The position numbers and the translations under genes were made by a program. Shown here one piece after another: positions 50,991-58,490 of a stretch of DNA of 64,000 nt. The first letter of the stretch is position 1; each line of letters starts with the position of its first letter. This DNA comes from Flavobacteriaceae bacterium (GTDB taxonomy: Bacteria; Bacteroidota; Bacteroidia; Flavobacteriales; Flavobacteriaceae), in assembly GCA_028279515.1 (NCBI GenBank), contig JANQNQ010000003.1, positions 124,001 through 188,000 of the forward strand, given 5' to 3'. The notes beneath the pieces were generated by a model, which had not been told where the DNA came from, ran no database searches, and was given only the letters and a program-made list of their open reading frames with translations.

Positions 50991-51003
50991 TCCGAATATC
51001 GGA
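50991..51003. promoter_or_regulatory. Candidate operator between the coiled-coil and XRE genes
   Basis: TCCGA-ATA-TCGGA is a perfect 5-3-5 palindrome. Half-site-like TCGGAATA recurs at about 51050 and ACGGATAA at about 51018, as expected for a small repressor acting on divergent promoters. Confidence 0.45.
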
Positions 51004-51103
51004 ATAAATATACTGATTTACGGATAAAATAAACTCTGTGTAATCAAAAAATCGGAATAGACTATCACATTATCTAATTTTATGTTCTGAAAAACAGATA
51101 ATA

Positions 51104-51325
51104 ATGACCGATTTAGGGCTGTATTTATCCAGGAAATCTGTAAACCGTTCTGACGTGTCCAGAAAGACCGGAATAAGCAAGACGCGACTGAGCGAACTCG
51201 CAAATAACAAGCGTACTAAACTTCGTGCAAACGAGCTATATCTAATAGCGTTAGCCATCGATGTAAATCCTTGTGAGATCTTCCAAGAGGTATGCGGTGA
51301 TCTTAAACTCCAGTCTGAAGAATAA
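51104..51325 (+). CDS. XRE-family helix-turn-helix regulator
   Basis: This 73-residue protein is almost entirely one XRE/Cro-type DNA-binding domain: LGLYLSRKSVNRSDVSRKTG, then ISKTRLSELANNKRTKLRAN, and YLIALAIDVNPCEIF. It probably binds as a dimer and represses the divergent promoters between itself and the coiled-coil gene. Such short stand-alone XRE proteins are common in mobile and defence regions. Confidence 0.8.
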   Translation: MTDLGLYLSRKSVNRSDVSRKTGISKTRLSELANNKRTKLRANELYLIALAIDVNPCEIFQEVCGDLKLQSEE

Positions 51326-51436
51326 CTTCTATTTTACATAATATTATAGTTCCCCACAAGAAAACTCCAATAGGAGCAAGCTGCAACCCAATTATGTGAT
51401 TACTAAAATTTAACTAAAGGAATACTCAATCATTTA

Positions 51437-51895
51437 TCAGTATTTTTTAGCTAAAAGATAGCAATCAAAAGAAACACTGTCATCGAAAACTTCTCTTTCA
51501 AAAGCGTCTTCACAAATTGCTAATTTGGTCTCTGAGTCAAATATAGTTTGGTTCATTTCTTCAACTTCCGCTAAATAAAACAACCACATTAGCTCGTCGA
51601 CTTTATGTTGATTTTCGTAAAGAATTTTTGCAATTTTCAAGTCCGACTCAGAAGCCTTTATCAAAACTGTCCATTTTTCAAACCCAGCCATTTGCGCAAT
51701 CGCGTGTTGGGCTTTCATCAGAGTTAATTTTTCTTCATCAAGATTGAAATCAGAAATAACTAATTCGACATCAAAATACTTTGGCTCGTATTCATATAAC
51801 CAAACACTATTTGCATTGTCGGAGACAGGTTTTTTTGTTTTAAAATCTCTGTGTAAATTTTTAGATTGAAGTTTAAAGAAATCAATAGTATTCAT
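51437..51895 (-). CDS. Conserved flavobacterial hypothetical protein
   Basis: From the ATG at 51895 this is a 152-residue acidic soluble protein starting MNTIDFFKLQSKNLHRDF. The frame is open 53 codons further upstream, but that part is hydrophobic and unlike the rest, so I prefer the internal start. The N-terminal half contains YEPKYFDVELVISDFNLDEE and KAQHAIAQMAGFEKWTVLIK, a pattern I associate with a common uncharacterised Bacteroidota protein. No catalytic motif is visible and no function can be assigned. Confidence 0.65.
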   Translation of the reverse strand: MNTIDFFKLQSKNLHRDFKTKKPVSDNANSVWLYEYEPKYFDVELVISDFNLDEEKLTLMKAQHAIAQMAGFEKWTVLIKASESDLKIAKILYENQHKVDELMWLFYLAEVEEMNQTIFDSETKLAICEDAFEREVFDDSVSFDCYLLAKKY

Positions 51896-52370
51896 AATAT
51901 AATCCTTTATTCCAAAGATTATTATCCAGAAGATTACGCGTTCGTATACTTTATCGGATAATAAGCCTTGAAGGTTTATATTATCAAATATGGTGGATGA
52001 AATCTTTGCACGAACGAGCAGGCATACCATAAACGCCTTTTCAAATTTAAGCATTTTATTCTAATTATTTCCTGATGGAATATTTTTATCGGCAACTAGT
52101 GAATCGCTGACAATCGCGTATTTGAAAATTTCTGATCCATCGTACAGAATATTCGATTTATACGCTTTAATAAATAAGCACGTTACACAAATTGCTTTCA
52201 CATAATATCGATACCGATATATAACACTACGTGTTGTTATATCTGATATTATGCAAAACAGCGAGCTGTACGCAATTTGTAAAGGTATTATATTTGTTCT
52301 ATAATTTACATTATGTAAAATAGATTATTTAAACCGCCTCAGAATATCTTCCCCATTTACATCTTATACA
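51896..52370. other. 475-base gap with a long imperfect inverted repeat (52183-52282)
   Basis: Nested arms: TTACACAAATTGC (52183-52195) with GCAATTTGTAA (52272-52282); CATAATATC (52201-52209) with GATATTATG (52245-52253); and GATATATAACAC (52216-52227) with GTGTTGTTATATC (52231-52243). Together they could form a roughly 100-nt hairpin or cruciform. It lies on the edge between the accessory region and the fur/ABC locus. No gene is visible beyond an upstream extension of the 51437 frame. Confidence 0.55.
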
Positions 52371-52772
52371 TTAACAATTTGCGCAAGTACCACGAATAAT
52401 CGTCTCTACATCTTTGGCCTTAAATCCAGACGGGACTTCCAATTTTGGTGCGGGCGTTCCTTCCACGCAATACACGGTCTCACAATCATCACACACAAAA
52501 TGCGCATGTTCTTTTCCGTGAGACGCAGCTTCACCAAAAGCGTACTTGGCGATTCCTGTGTGGTCATTGACACGATGGATCAATCCAGCAGATTCAAAAG
52601 TCGACAGGTTACGATATAGTGTGGATTTATCAGTTTCGGGATGTACTTCTTTGAGGTCCGCGTACGACCGTGCATTTGTATTTTCTAAAAAATACTGAAT
52701 CAGACCAAGCCTAAGCTTTGTCTTTTTAAGTCCTTTTTGTTCTAATAATGCTGATCCATTCGTATACTTCAT
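52371..52772 (-). CDS. Fur-family metal-dependent repressor, probably Zur-type
   Basis: From the ATG at 52772 this is a 133-residue protein (upstream codons in the frame overlap the previous gene and look non-coding). It has a winged-helix domain (LEQKGLKKTKLRLGLIQYF, then ETDKSTLYRNLSTFESAGLI) and a dimerisation domain with HAHFVCDDCETVYCVEG and a C-terminal CANC. The two cysteine pairs form the structural zinc site typical of Fur/Zur proteins. It is last in the ABC/secreted-protein run on the minus strand, downstream of a 23-bp palindrome at 55256-55278 that is probably its operator. Neighbouring zinc-type genes point to Zur rather than Fur. Confidence 0.85.
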   Translation of the reverse strand: MKYTNGSALLEQKGLKKTKLRLGLIQYFLENTNARSYADLKEVHPETDKSTLYRNLSTFESAGLIHRVNDHTGIAKYAFGEAASHGKEHAHFVCDDCETVYCVEGTPAPKLEVPSGFKAKDVETIIRGTCANC

Positions 52773-52807
52773 CACAGTCTGAATAAATGTAGTATTTGCT
52801 TTATGTA

Positions 52808-53248
52808 TTATTGGGACAACTCCCCTGTAGCCCCAACTAAAATATAGTTGCAATGGTCCACGTCATCTTTATTGAGCATTAACGTTCCGGTTACGGTGAT
52901 CACTTGGTCGGTACGAAAAGGCGGTTTTTCAACAAACTTTACTTCGATAATGGTTTCAGGGCCAGATCCACCACAGAAAAAACAAGATGCCATAGGATTG
53001 GCCGAAAGCAAAAAGAAATCACTTCCAGGGTTAAGATTTAGAAAATACCCTTTGATCTGTACCTCTTTCCCTTTATACGATTTGATGTTATCACCAAAGG
53101 TGGGCATTAAGAAATTAGTATCGTGAATGGCATTGTACACAGGTTTAAAAGTCACATCTGCTAGGTGCGACCACGTGATTCGCTCTTGCCCCATCACAAA
53201 TGTATGGAAGCAAACAGCGAGTAGTAAGGTTAAGCATAGGTTACGCAT
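52808..53248 (-). CDS. Secreted DUF3299-like protein of the zinc-type locus
   Basis: From the ATG at 53248 this is a 146-residue protein with a signal peptide (MRNLCLTLLLAVCFHTFVMG) and a small beta-barrel-like domain. Key segments are SYKGKEVQIKGYFLNLNPGS, NPMASCFFCGGSGPETIIEV and FRTDQVITVTGTLML. It resembles DUF3299-type proteins, which often stand beside ABC transporters of the LolCDE/MacB type under Zur control. The CFFC pair could carry a metal. Its start overlaps the end of the permease gene by 8 bases. Confidence 0.7.
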   Translation of the reverse strand: MRNLCLTLLLAVCFHTFVMGQERITWSHLADVTFKPVYNAIHDTNFLMPTFGDNIKSYKGKEVQIKGYFLNLNPGSDFFLLSANPMASCFFCGGSGPETIIEVKFVEKPPFRTDQVITVTGTLMLNKDDVDHCNYILVGATGELSQ

Positions 53249-54599
53249 GAGATAATGTTTTTGCCACATTTAACTTAAATATTGATACCGAAGCCAATAA
53301 CGTGGCGATCATAGCAAGGAGCAATATGGCTCCTAAAAAATAGACTTCAGTAAGATTGGGACCAGAAATTGTCAAGCCGTATCCGTAGGTAGCCTGCATA
53401 TATTGAGATGCCAACCACACTCCCAGTCGTCCAAAAAGCCATCCGATCACAAAACCGATTACGGTCAAGAACAAGCTTTCCAAAAGCCCTAATAAAAGCA
53501 ACTGCCCTGTTCGCAGACCATAGGTTCGCAATAATGCTAGCTCTTGGCGGCGTTCTCGAATCGTTCGTAATAACCCTATAAAGATACTCAATCCTGAAAC
53601 AAATAATATAGCATATGCAATACCATTTACTGCTTTGGCTCCAGAACCGAGCAATCCAGACAATCGCTCCATTTCGTAACCCGGTAATGCCGCTTGCATC
53701 GATGTATTCTCATTGATAAATCGCGGCAATTGTACCATGCCCATAGGGTTTTTAAATTCTACCAATAACGAGGTGATTTGCTTGTCTTCTAAATCGTGAT
53801 GTTCCTCATGTGCTTCATGGTCATCATGAGCCTCGTGTTCTTCATGTTCCTCATGTGCTTCATGTTCATCGTGATCTTCGTGAGCTCCATGCTCATCATG
53901 GTCTTCGTGCCCATCATGGCCTTCGTGCTCATCATGAGCTTCATGTTCGTCATGCTCTTCATGGTCAGTGTCTTCCTCGTCGTGATGATGTGCTTCCCAA
54001 ATGCTTTCCAAATTCGTGATCAAAAGATTATCAATTACCGTTCCTGTTGGGTTTAACAGTCCTTTTACCGTATATGGATGTTCTTCATGGGCCTCTCCTT
54101 CCGCAGAAACCAAACCATGAGCTCCATGAAAGGTATCGCCTATTTTTAGATCTAATCGTTTGGCAACATTACTTCCAGCCACCACTTCAAAAGCGTGGTC
54201 AAAAAGTTCACCCTCTGCAAGGGTTCCTTCATATTTTTCAATATATGCGATCTCAGTACCTAGTATACGATACCCTTTATAGTTATCGCCATAAGAAACA
54301 GGAATGGCTGATGCCACCAATGGATTCTTTTTAAGTGTCATGGCTTCTTTTAACGGAATGTTTCCTGTCGGAACATCCATATGAAGCACTGAGGACAGTA
54401 CCAACTGCAATGGACTCCCCTTTGCTCCTACCACCATGTTGAAGGGCGCTACATTCTTATTGAGTTGTCCTTCGACTTGTTCATCCAATTGCACTGCAAA
54501 GGTTACCAATGCCACACTCAACATCAGTAAAAATACACTCATAAGCGTGCCAAGTGGTTTCGAAACCATGTTGCGGTATGCCAAATAACCTAGATTCAT
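53241..54599 (-). CDS. FtsX/MacB-type ABC permease with a histidine-rich extracytoplasmic loop
   Basis: This 452-residue permease has an N-terminal helix (about 15-35), a large periplasmic domain (about 40-320) and three C-terminal helices (about 330-350, 375-400 and 420-440), the FtsX/MacB plan (LRTIRERRQELALLRTYGL is the coupling region). The periplasmic domain contains about 65 residues made almost only of His, Glu and Asp (about 203-268), with more than twenty histidines. Such loops bind zinc and are known in ZnuA-like proteins and zinc transporters. With the ATPase gene upstream (4-base overlap) it probably forms a zinc-related exporter or release system. Confidence 0.88.
   Translation of the reverse strand: MNLGYLAYRNMVSKPLGTLMSVFLLMLSVALVTFAVQLDEQVEGQLNKNVAPFNMVVGAKGSPLQLVLSSVLHMDVPTGNIPLKEAMTLKKNPLVASAIPVSYGDNYKGYRILGTEIAYIEKYEGTLAEGELFDHAFEVVAGSNVAKRLDLKIGDTFHGAHGLVSAEGEAHEEHPYTVKGLLNPTGTVIDNLLITNLESIWEAHHHDEEDTDHEEHDEHEAHDEHEGHDGHEDHDEHGAHEDHDEHEAHEEHEEHEAHDDHEAHEEHHDLEDKQITSLLVEFKNPMGMVQLPRFINENTSMQAALPGYEMERLSGLLGSGAKAVNGIAYAILFVSGLSIFIGLLRTIRERRQELALLRTYGLRTGQLLLLGLLESLFLTVIGFVIGWLFGRLGVWLASQYMQATYGYGLTISGPNLTEVYFLGAILLLAMIATLLASVSIFKLNVAKTLSHA
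53796..53990 (-). repeat. Low-complexity coding repeat (His/Glu/Asp) within the permease gene
   Basis: About 195 bases of degenerate tandem units encoding HE, HD and EH pairs such as HDEHEAHDEHEGHD, bounded by HHH at one end and EEHH at the other. Repetition at DNA level (CATGA/TCATG-type units) makes length change by slippage likely. Frames on the opposite strand are shadows. Confidence 0.85.
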
Positions 54600-55222
54600 A
54601 ATACAATTTGATTTTCGAAATGAGACTTGATACGGTGGTCGTGTGTGATAATGACCAAACTACTTTGACAGAGCGCTGCTTCTTCCTTCAACAAATTAAT
54701 CACCTTTTCACAATTTGCATCGTCCAAGTTCGAGGTTGGCTCATCTGCAAAAACCACTTTAGGTCTATGAATCAATCCCAATGCGATCGAAAGGCGTTGT
54801 TGTTGCCCCTGGCTCAACTGCGTGACCTTTTTCTTCAGGTGGTCGGTAAGTCCCAAACGTTCGACGAGCTCCTCCCTCCTGGCCCGATCCTTTTCCTTTT
54901 TGGGGAAACGCTGTCTTAGGCGAAGATTTTCGGCCACGTTTAATGATTTTATAAAATAATACTGCTGAAAAATGAGCCCCATGTTGCTGCCTCTAAACTG
55001 ATCCAGATCTTTACGGTTTAAAGACTGAAGTTCGGTATTGGCAACCGATATGGTTCCGTTTGAAGCTGGCAATAAGCCTGACAATAAGTACAATAAAGTG
55101 GTTTTTCCAATTCCGGAAGGTCCCAAGATCAACAGATGTTCACCTGGTGTCAATCGTATGTCTGGAAACGCAAATTCTTGTTTTTCTGAATAAGAGTAGC
55201 GCAAAGAACTCGTTTGGATCAT
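54596..55222 (-). CDS. LolD/MacB-type ABC ATP-binding protein
   Basis: This 208-residue ATPase has Walker A GPSGIGKTT, Q-loop FQQYYFIKSL, signature LSQGQQQRLSIALGL, Walker B VVFADEPTSNLDD and H-loop ITHDHRI, all in the usual order. It is the first gene of the minus-strand zinc-type operon and overlaps the permease gene by 4 bases. Its promoter lies at 55237-55264 and is overlapped by the 23-bp palindrome. Confidence 0.92.
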   Translation of the reverse strand: MIQTSSLRYSYSEKQEFAFPDIRLTPGEHLLILGPSGIGKTTLLYLLSGLLPASNGTISVANTELQSLNRKDLDQFRGSNMGLIFQQYYFIKSLNVAENLRLRQRFPKKEKDRARREELVERLGLTDHLKKKVTQLSQGQQQRLSIALGLIHRPKVVFADEPTSNLDDANCEKVINLLKEEAALCQSSLVIITHDHRIKSHFENQIVL

Positions 55223-55236
55223 TGAAGGATTTTGGT

Positions 55237-55297
55237 CAAAAATAGAAAATAATTATAAATGCAACCCAGTTGCATTTAAAAATTTATACTAATTTTG
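55237..55297. promoter_or_regulatory. Divergent promoters sharing a palindromic operator (55256-55278), probable Zur box
   Basis: TAAATGCAAC (55256-55265) and GTTGCATTTA (55269-55278) are perfect 10-base arms around CCA. Minus promoter: -7 TATTTTTG (plus strand CAAAAATA, 55237-55244) with TTG (plus strand CAA, 55262-55264) 17 bases away. Plus promoter: -7 TAATTTTG (55290-55297) with TTG (55270-55272) also 17 bases away. Both -33 elements thus lie inside the operator arms, so a single bound dimer would block both directions. Length and symmetry suit a Fur-family protein. Confidence 0.8.
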
Positions 55298-55340
55298 CCC
55301 TCCGAACCTAATTACTAATACCACCTGATTTATAACCTGA

Positions 55341-55745
55341 ATGAATTTAGTTAAAGCCATATCAAAGTCTGATACTATAGGTAGCGCTGCCAGCACATTG
55401 TGCTTGTTGCACTGTATTGCAACCCCTTTACTTTTTACTGCTCAAGCAGGACTCGCTGCTCATGGACCACATCCATGGTGGTGGGGTGTTTTAGACCTCT
55501 TCTTTCTTTTGATTTCGTTCTTTGCCGTTTACTGGTCTGCACGTAACACCACTCGGGATTGGATGCGTATGGCTTTGTGGGCAAATTGGCTCGTACTCAC
55601 ATTTTTGATCGTTAACGAAAAACTTCATTTAGCCGAAGTACCTGAGGCATTTGTGTATGTCGCGGCACTTGGATTGATCGCCCTACATGCCTACAACAAA
55701 AAATATTGCAGATGTAATGACACTTCATGTTGTGCAGATCGATAA
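55341..55745 (+). CDS. MerC-domain small membrane protein
   Basis: This 134-residue protein has four hydrophobic helices and the MerC-type first helix with paired cysteines (TLCLLHCIATPLLF). It has a His-containing loop (AAHGPHPWWWGVLDL) and a Cys-rich C-terminus (KYCRCNDTSCCADR). MerC proteins move mercuric or other soft/transition metal ions across the inner membrane. Here, under a probable Zur-type operator and upstream of folE, zinc handling is more likely than mercury resistance, since no merA or merR is present. It is the first gene of the plus-strand unit. Confidence 0.85.
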   Translation: MNLVKAISKSDTIGSAASTLCLLHCIATPLLFTAQAGLAAHGPHPWWWGVLDLFFLLISFFAVYWSARNTTRDWMRMALWANWLVLTFLIVNEKLHLAEVPEAFVYVAALGLIALHAYNKKYCRCNDTSCCADR

Positions 55746-55763
55746 CTCCTTAATTGAAACGCC

Positions 55764-56435
55764 ATGGAAATAGAAAAAATAGAAGAAATAGGTGATCAGC
55801 ATGTCGCCACTTCATCCGAAACGCCTATGTTGGCAAATGCATTTGATAAAACGGATGATGAGAAGATCGAAACCATTCAATATCATTTTGGGAAGATCAT
55901 GGAAACCCTAGGATTGGACCTTAAAGACGATAGTCTTTCGGGCACACCGTATCGATTTGCCAAAATGTATGTGAAAGAGCTCTTTTATGGACTTAATCCT
56001 GCCAACAGGCCTAAAACTTCTGTATTCGAAAACAAATATGGTTATCATAAGATGTTGGTAGAAAGAGACATTTCTATTGACTCTTCGTGCGAACACCACT
56101 TCTTACCTATTGTGGGTGTCGCCCATGTAGGATACATTCCGAAGGAGCAGGTAATCGGACTCTCTAAAGTGAATAGACTGGTGGATTACTACGCACACCG
56201 TCCACAAGTACAGGAGCGCCTGTGTCTGCAAATCTTGCAGGATCTTCAAAAAACATTGGGCACTGAAGATGTCATTGTAGTCATTGACGCCAAACATCTG
56301 TGTGTTTCCTCGAGAGGGATCAAAGACAAAGGGAGTCAAACCACAACCATCGAATACGGTGGCCGTTACAAAGACCCTTTAGTTCGCAAAGAATTCTTCG
56401 ACCTAATTCGCGAAGGAAACTCACGTCAAGGTTAG
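55764..56435 (+). CDS. folE: GTP cyclohydrolase I
   Basis: This 223-residue enzyme has the family sequence GLDLKDDSLSGTPYRFAKMY, the zinc site SCEHHFLPIVGVAHVGYIP (Cys and His ligands), IGLSKVNRLVDYYAHRPQVQERL and the third zinc ligand in HLCVSSRG. All zinc ligands are kept, so it is the zinc-dependent type. It makes dihydroneopterin triphosphate for folate or pterin synthesis. Its place after merC under a probable Zur operator suggests an extra, zinc-starvation copy that refills enzyme when metal is limiting; whether another folE exists elsewhere cannot be seen here. It converges with the gene ending at 56452. Confidence 0.92.
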   Translation: MEIEKIEEIGDQHVATSSETPMLANAFDKTDDEKIETIQYHFGKIMETLGLDLKDDSLSGTPYRFAKMYVKELFYGLNPANRPKTSVFENKYGYHKMLVERDISIDSSCEHHFLPIVGVAHVGYIPKEQVIGLSKVNRLVDYYAHRPQVQERLCLQILQDLQKTLGTEDVIVVIDAKHLCVSSRGIKDKGSQTTTIEYGGRYKDPLVRKEFFDLIREGNSRQG

Positions 56436-56451
56436 CTTCAAGCGTTCACAA

Positions 56452-58338
56452 TTATTCCTTTAAGAGCTTATTGACCATCGCTTTTAGTTGGGCTACTTCT
56501 TGCTCTAAACTTTGAATGCGATCAGCTTCGGCACTTGCAGTTCTGTTGTTGGTACTTGACGTTAGATTTTCAGCATAACGTGCGCGCAAAGCGTATGGTA
56601 CACTCACAAACGACATGGTGCCAACAGTTGCGTATGTGCTTCCGCCTGTTGGGTCTATTTCTACTTGCAACGAATTATTGTGCGACCAATCAATATCAGT
56701 GAATACTCCTGTCGCTGGAGTACCGTTTCCGATTTGAAAATCAACCAATCCTTGAGCAGATGTGGTTGCGCTATGTGTTTCGGAATATACAGTGGTATTT
56801 CCGGCGGTAACATCGATTACACTCATACGAAAGTTTACCATTTGATTGGTGAGAATCAATCCGGCGTTATCACGTACGGCTGTTTGATAGTTTAACAAGT
56901 CAGGTACCGCGCTAACCCCTGAGCCTACTGTTTTTCCTAATTCGCTCCATTGGGTGCCGGTCCAGAAGTAAAATAGCTTGTCATCTGTATCGTATACCAA
57001 TAGCCCTTCGTCTGCAGCGGCCAAGGCCACTCCAGATGCTGGGGTTGTCACCATAGCCGTGCGCTGTGCATTGGTTACTCGATTGACCAACAGCCCTTTA
57101 TCAGTATCTGCCAACGTCAAAGAAGCATTTTCATTGGGGGTTGCTGTACCAATACCGACGCTTAGACGATCGGTGACGGTATCCCCTCCTAACACCATGC
57201 TATTGGCTTGTGCCGTGGTGGCTCCCGTACCGATGGCCACTGCATAATCAGCGGTAACATTGGTATCAGCTCCAATGGCAACGACGTTATTGTTTGTAGT
57301 GTTTGCGCTAGAGCCCAATAATACAGTGTTACTGCGATCTCCATTCCCTTCAATTTTTGCTTCATATCCGATGATCACATTGTTATTACTTCCATCTTGG
57401 GCGAATCCGGCGTCATAACCCATGACCACATTATTACTCCCTTCTTCATTTCGTTCACCTGCACGCCATCCAACAAAGGTGTTGTTATTGGCATTGCTCT
57501 GATTATTGCTAACGTTGTTTCGCGCACCTGCTTGATATCCCACAAAGGTGTTGTAATCACCGAACTCATTACGAGCTCCGGCATCTGCCCCAATAAAGGT
57601 GTTTTCGTTTCCTTGGCCATTATCACCGCCCGCACCTGATCCAAAAAAGGCATTGTTGATACCCACCGTGTTGTCGTTACCTGTTGGCTTTCCTGGAGGA
57701 ACAACCCCATCAACAGAATTCGTAGAGACCCCTCCAACAAACGTATTGCCCTCTCCTGTTGAATTATTGTATCCTGCATGGTGGCCTACAAATACATTTT
57801 CAGAGGCCGTTGTCGTATTATACCCTGCTCGATTTCCTAAGAAAACGTTCTTATCTCCTTCGGTTAGATCATATCCAGATTCATTGCCAATGACCACATT
57901 ATCATTCGAAGTGGTCATGAGCCTTCCTGATTGGTCACCGATCACCACATTGTCATTTCCTGCCAATGTACGCGCAGCACGTGTACCGATCACCACATTG
58001 TCATCAAATGCAGTCGAGGCCGTTTGATCGGCGGCAAAGGGCCCAATAACGACATTGTCTTCAGTTGAAGTTGCAAGCAATGCACCAGCGGCGGTTCCTA
58101 TCAGCACATTGAATCGACTCGTGGTCAACTGCCCTCCTGCACCATCGCCCAATAAGGTATTGTAATCTCCTGTGGTGATATTTGTACCAGGGGCGTCCAG
58201 CGTTATTACTCCATCGTAGGGTGTTGGGATGTTATTTAGTGGTGTTACAGAATTTCCTAAACTTTCGTTACCGGTTTGAGCAGTTGCTGTCATACAGAAA
58301 GTAATGAAGCATAGCATGAATACGTAGTTTCGTTTCAT
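56452..58338 (-). CDS. Secreted protein with YadA-head-like repeats
   Basis: This 628-residue protein has a signal peptide (1 to about 21). About 19 repeats of 14-20 residues follow (about 55-400) of the form NVVIGxxAG or NTFVGxxAG, the left-handed beta-roll unit of YadA-type adhesin heads. A spacer comes next, then a beta domain (about 470-590, LLNYQTAVRDNAGLILTNQM, VDFQIGNG, VPYALRARYA) common in Bacteroidota surface proteins, and a terminal coiled coil (SLEQEVAQLKAMVNKLLKE). No YadA membrane anchor is present, so attachment must be different. A role as surface or secreted fibre is likely. Confidence 0.8.
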   Translation of the reverse strand: MKRNYVFMLCFITFCMTATAQTGNESLGNSVTPLNNIPTPYDGVITLDAPGTNITTGDYNTLLGDGAGGQLTTSRFNVLIGTAAGALLATSTEDNVVIGPFAADQTASTAFDDNVVIGTRAARTLAGNDNVVIGDQSGRLMTTSNDNVVIGNESGYDLTEGDKNVFLGNRAGYNTTTASENVFVGHHAGYNNSTGEGNTFVGGVSTNSVDGVVPPGKPTGNDNTVGINNAFFGSGAGGDNGQGNENTFIGADAGARNEFGDYNTFVGYQAGARNNVSNNQSNANNNTFVGWRAGERNEEGSNNVVMGYDAGFAQDGSNNNVIIGYEAKIEGNGDRSNTVLLGSSANTTNNNVVAIGADTNVTADYAVAIGTGATTAQANSMVLGGDTVTDRLSVGIGTATPNENASLTLADTDKGLLVNRVTNAQRTAMVTTPASGVALAAADEGLLVYDTDDKLFYFWTGTQWSELGKTVGSGVSAVPDLLNYQTAVRDNAGLILTNQMVNFRMSVIDVTAGNTTVYSETHSATTSAQGLVDFQIGNGTPATGVFTDIDWSHNNSLQVEIDPTGGSTYATVGTMSFVSVPYALRARYAENLTSSTNNRTASAEADRIQSLEQEVAQLKAMVNKLLKE

Positions 58339-58490
58339 AAGGGTATTTTAAGAAGGGTTATAAATAGAGCTTAAAGAACAAAAATATCACGATACTTCCA
58401 AAAACATCAACTTACAGGGTAGCAAAAAGTAGCAATTTGTTTTTCTTACTGATAGACCATCGAGACTGACACTTTAAAACGTTTTGGACT

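Noticed and set aside
51896..52054. 53-codon upstream extension of the 51437 gene
   Set aside because: Hydrophobic and unlike the acidic protein that follows; the internal ATG at 51895 begins the conserved part.
53796..54056. Plus-strand frames rich in Met/Val/Phe or His opposite the permease gene
   Set aside because: Shadow of the His/Glu/Asp coding repeat; low complexity only.
55341..55745. Mercury-resistance operon
   Set aside because: The MerC-like protein stands alone; no merR, merA, merP or merT is near and the context is zinc-type.
57375..58027. Long frames on both strands inside the YadA-head-like gene
   Set aside because: Produced by the repetitive codons of the real gene at 56452-58338.
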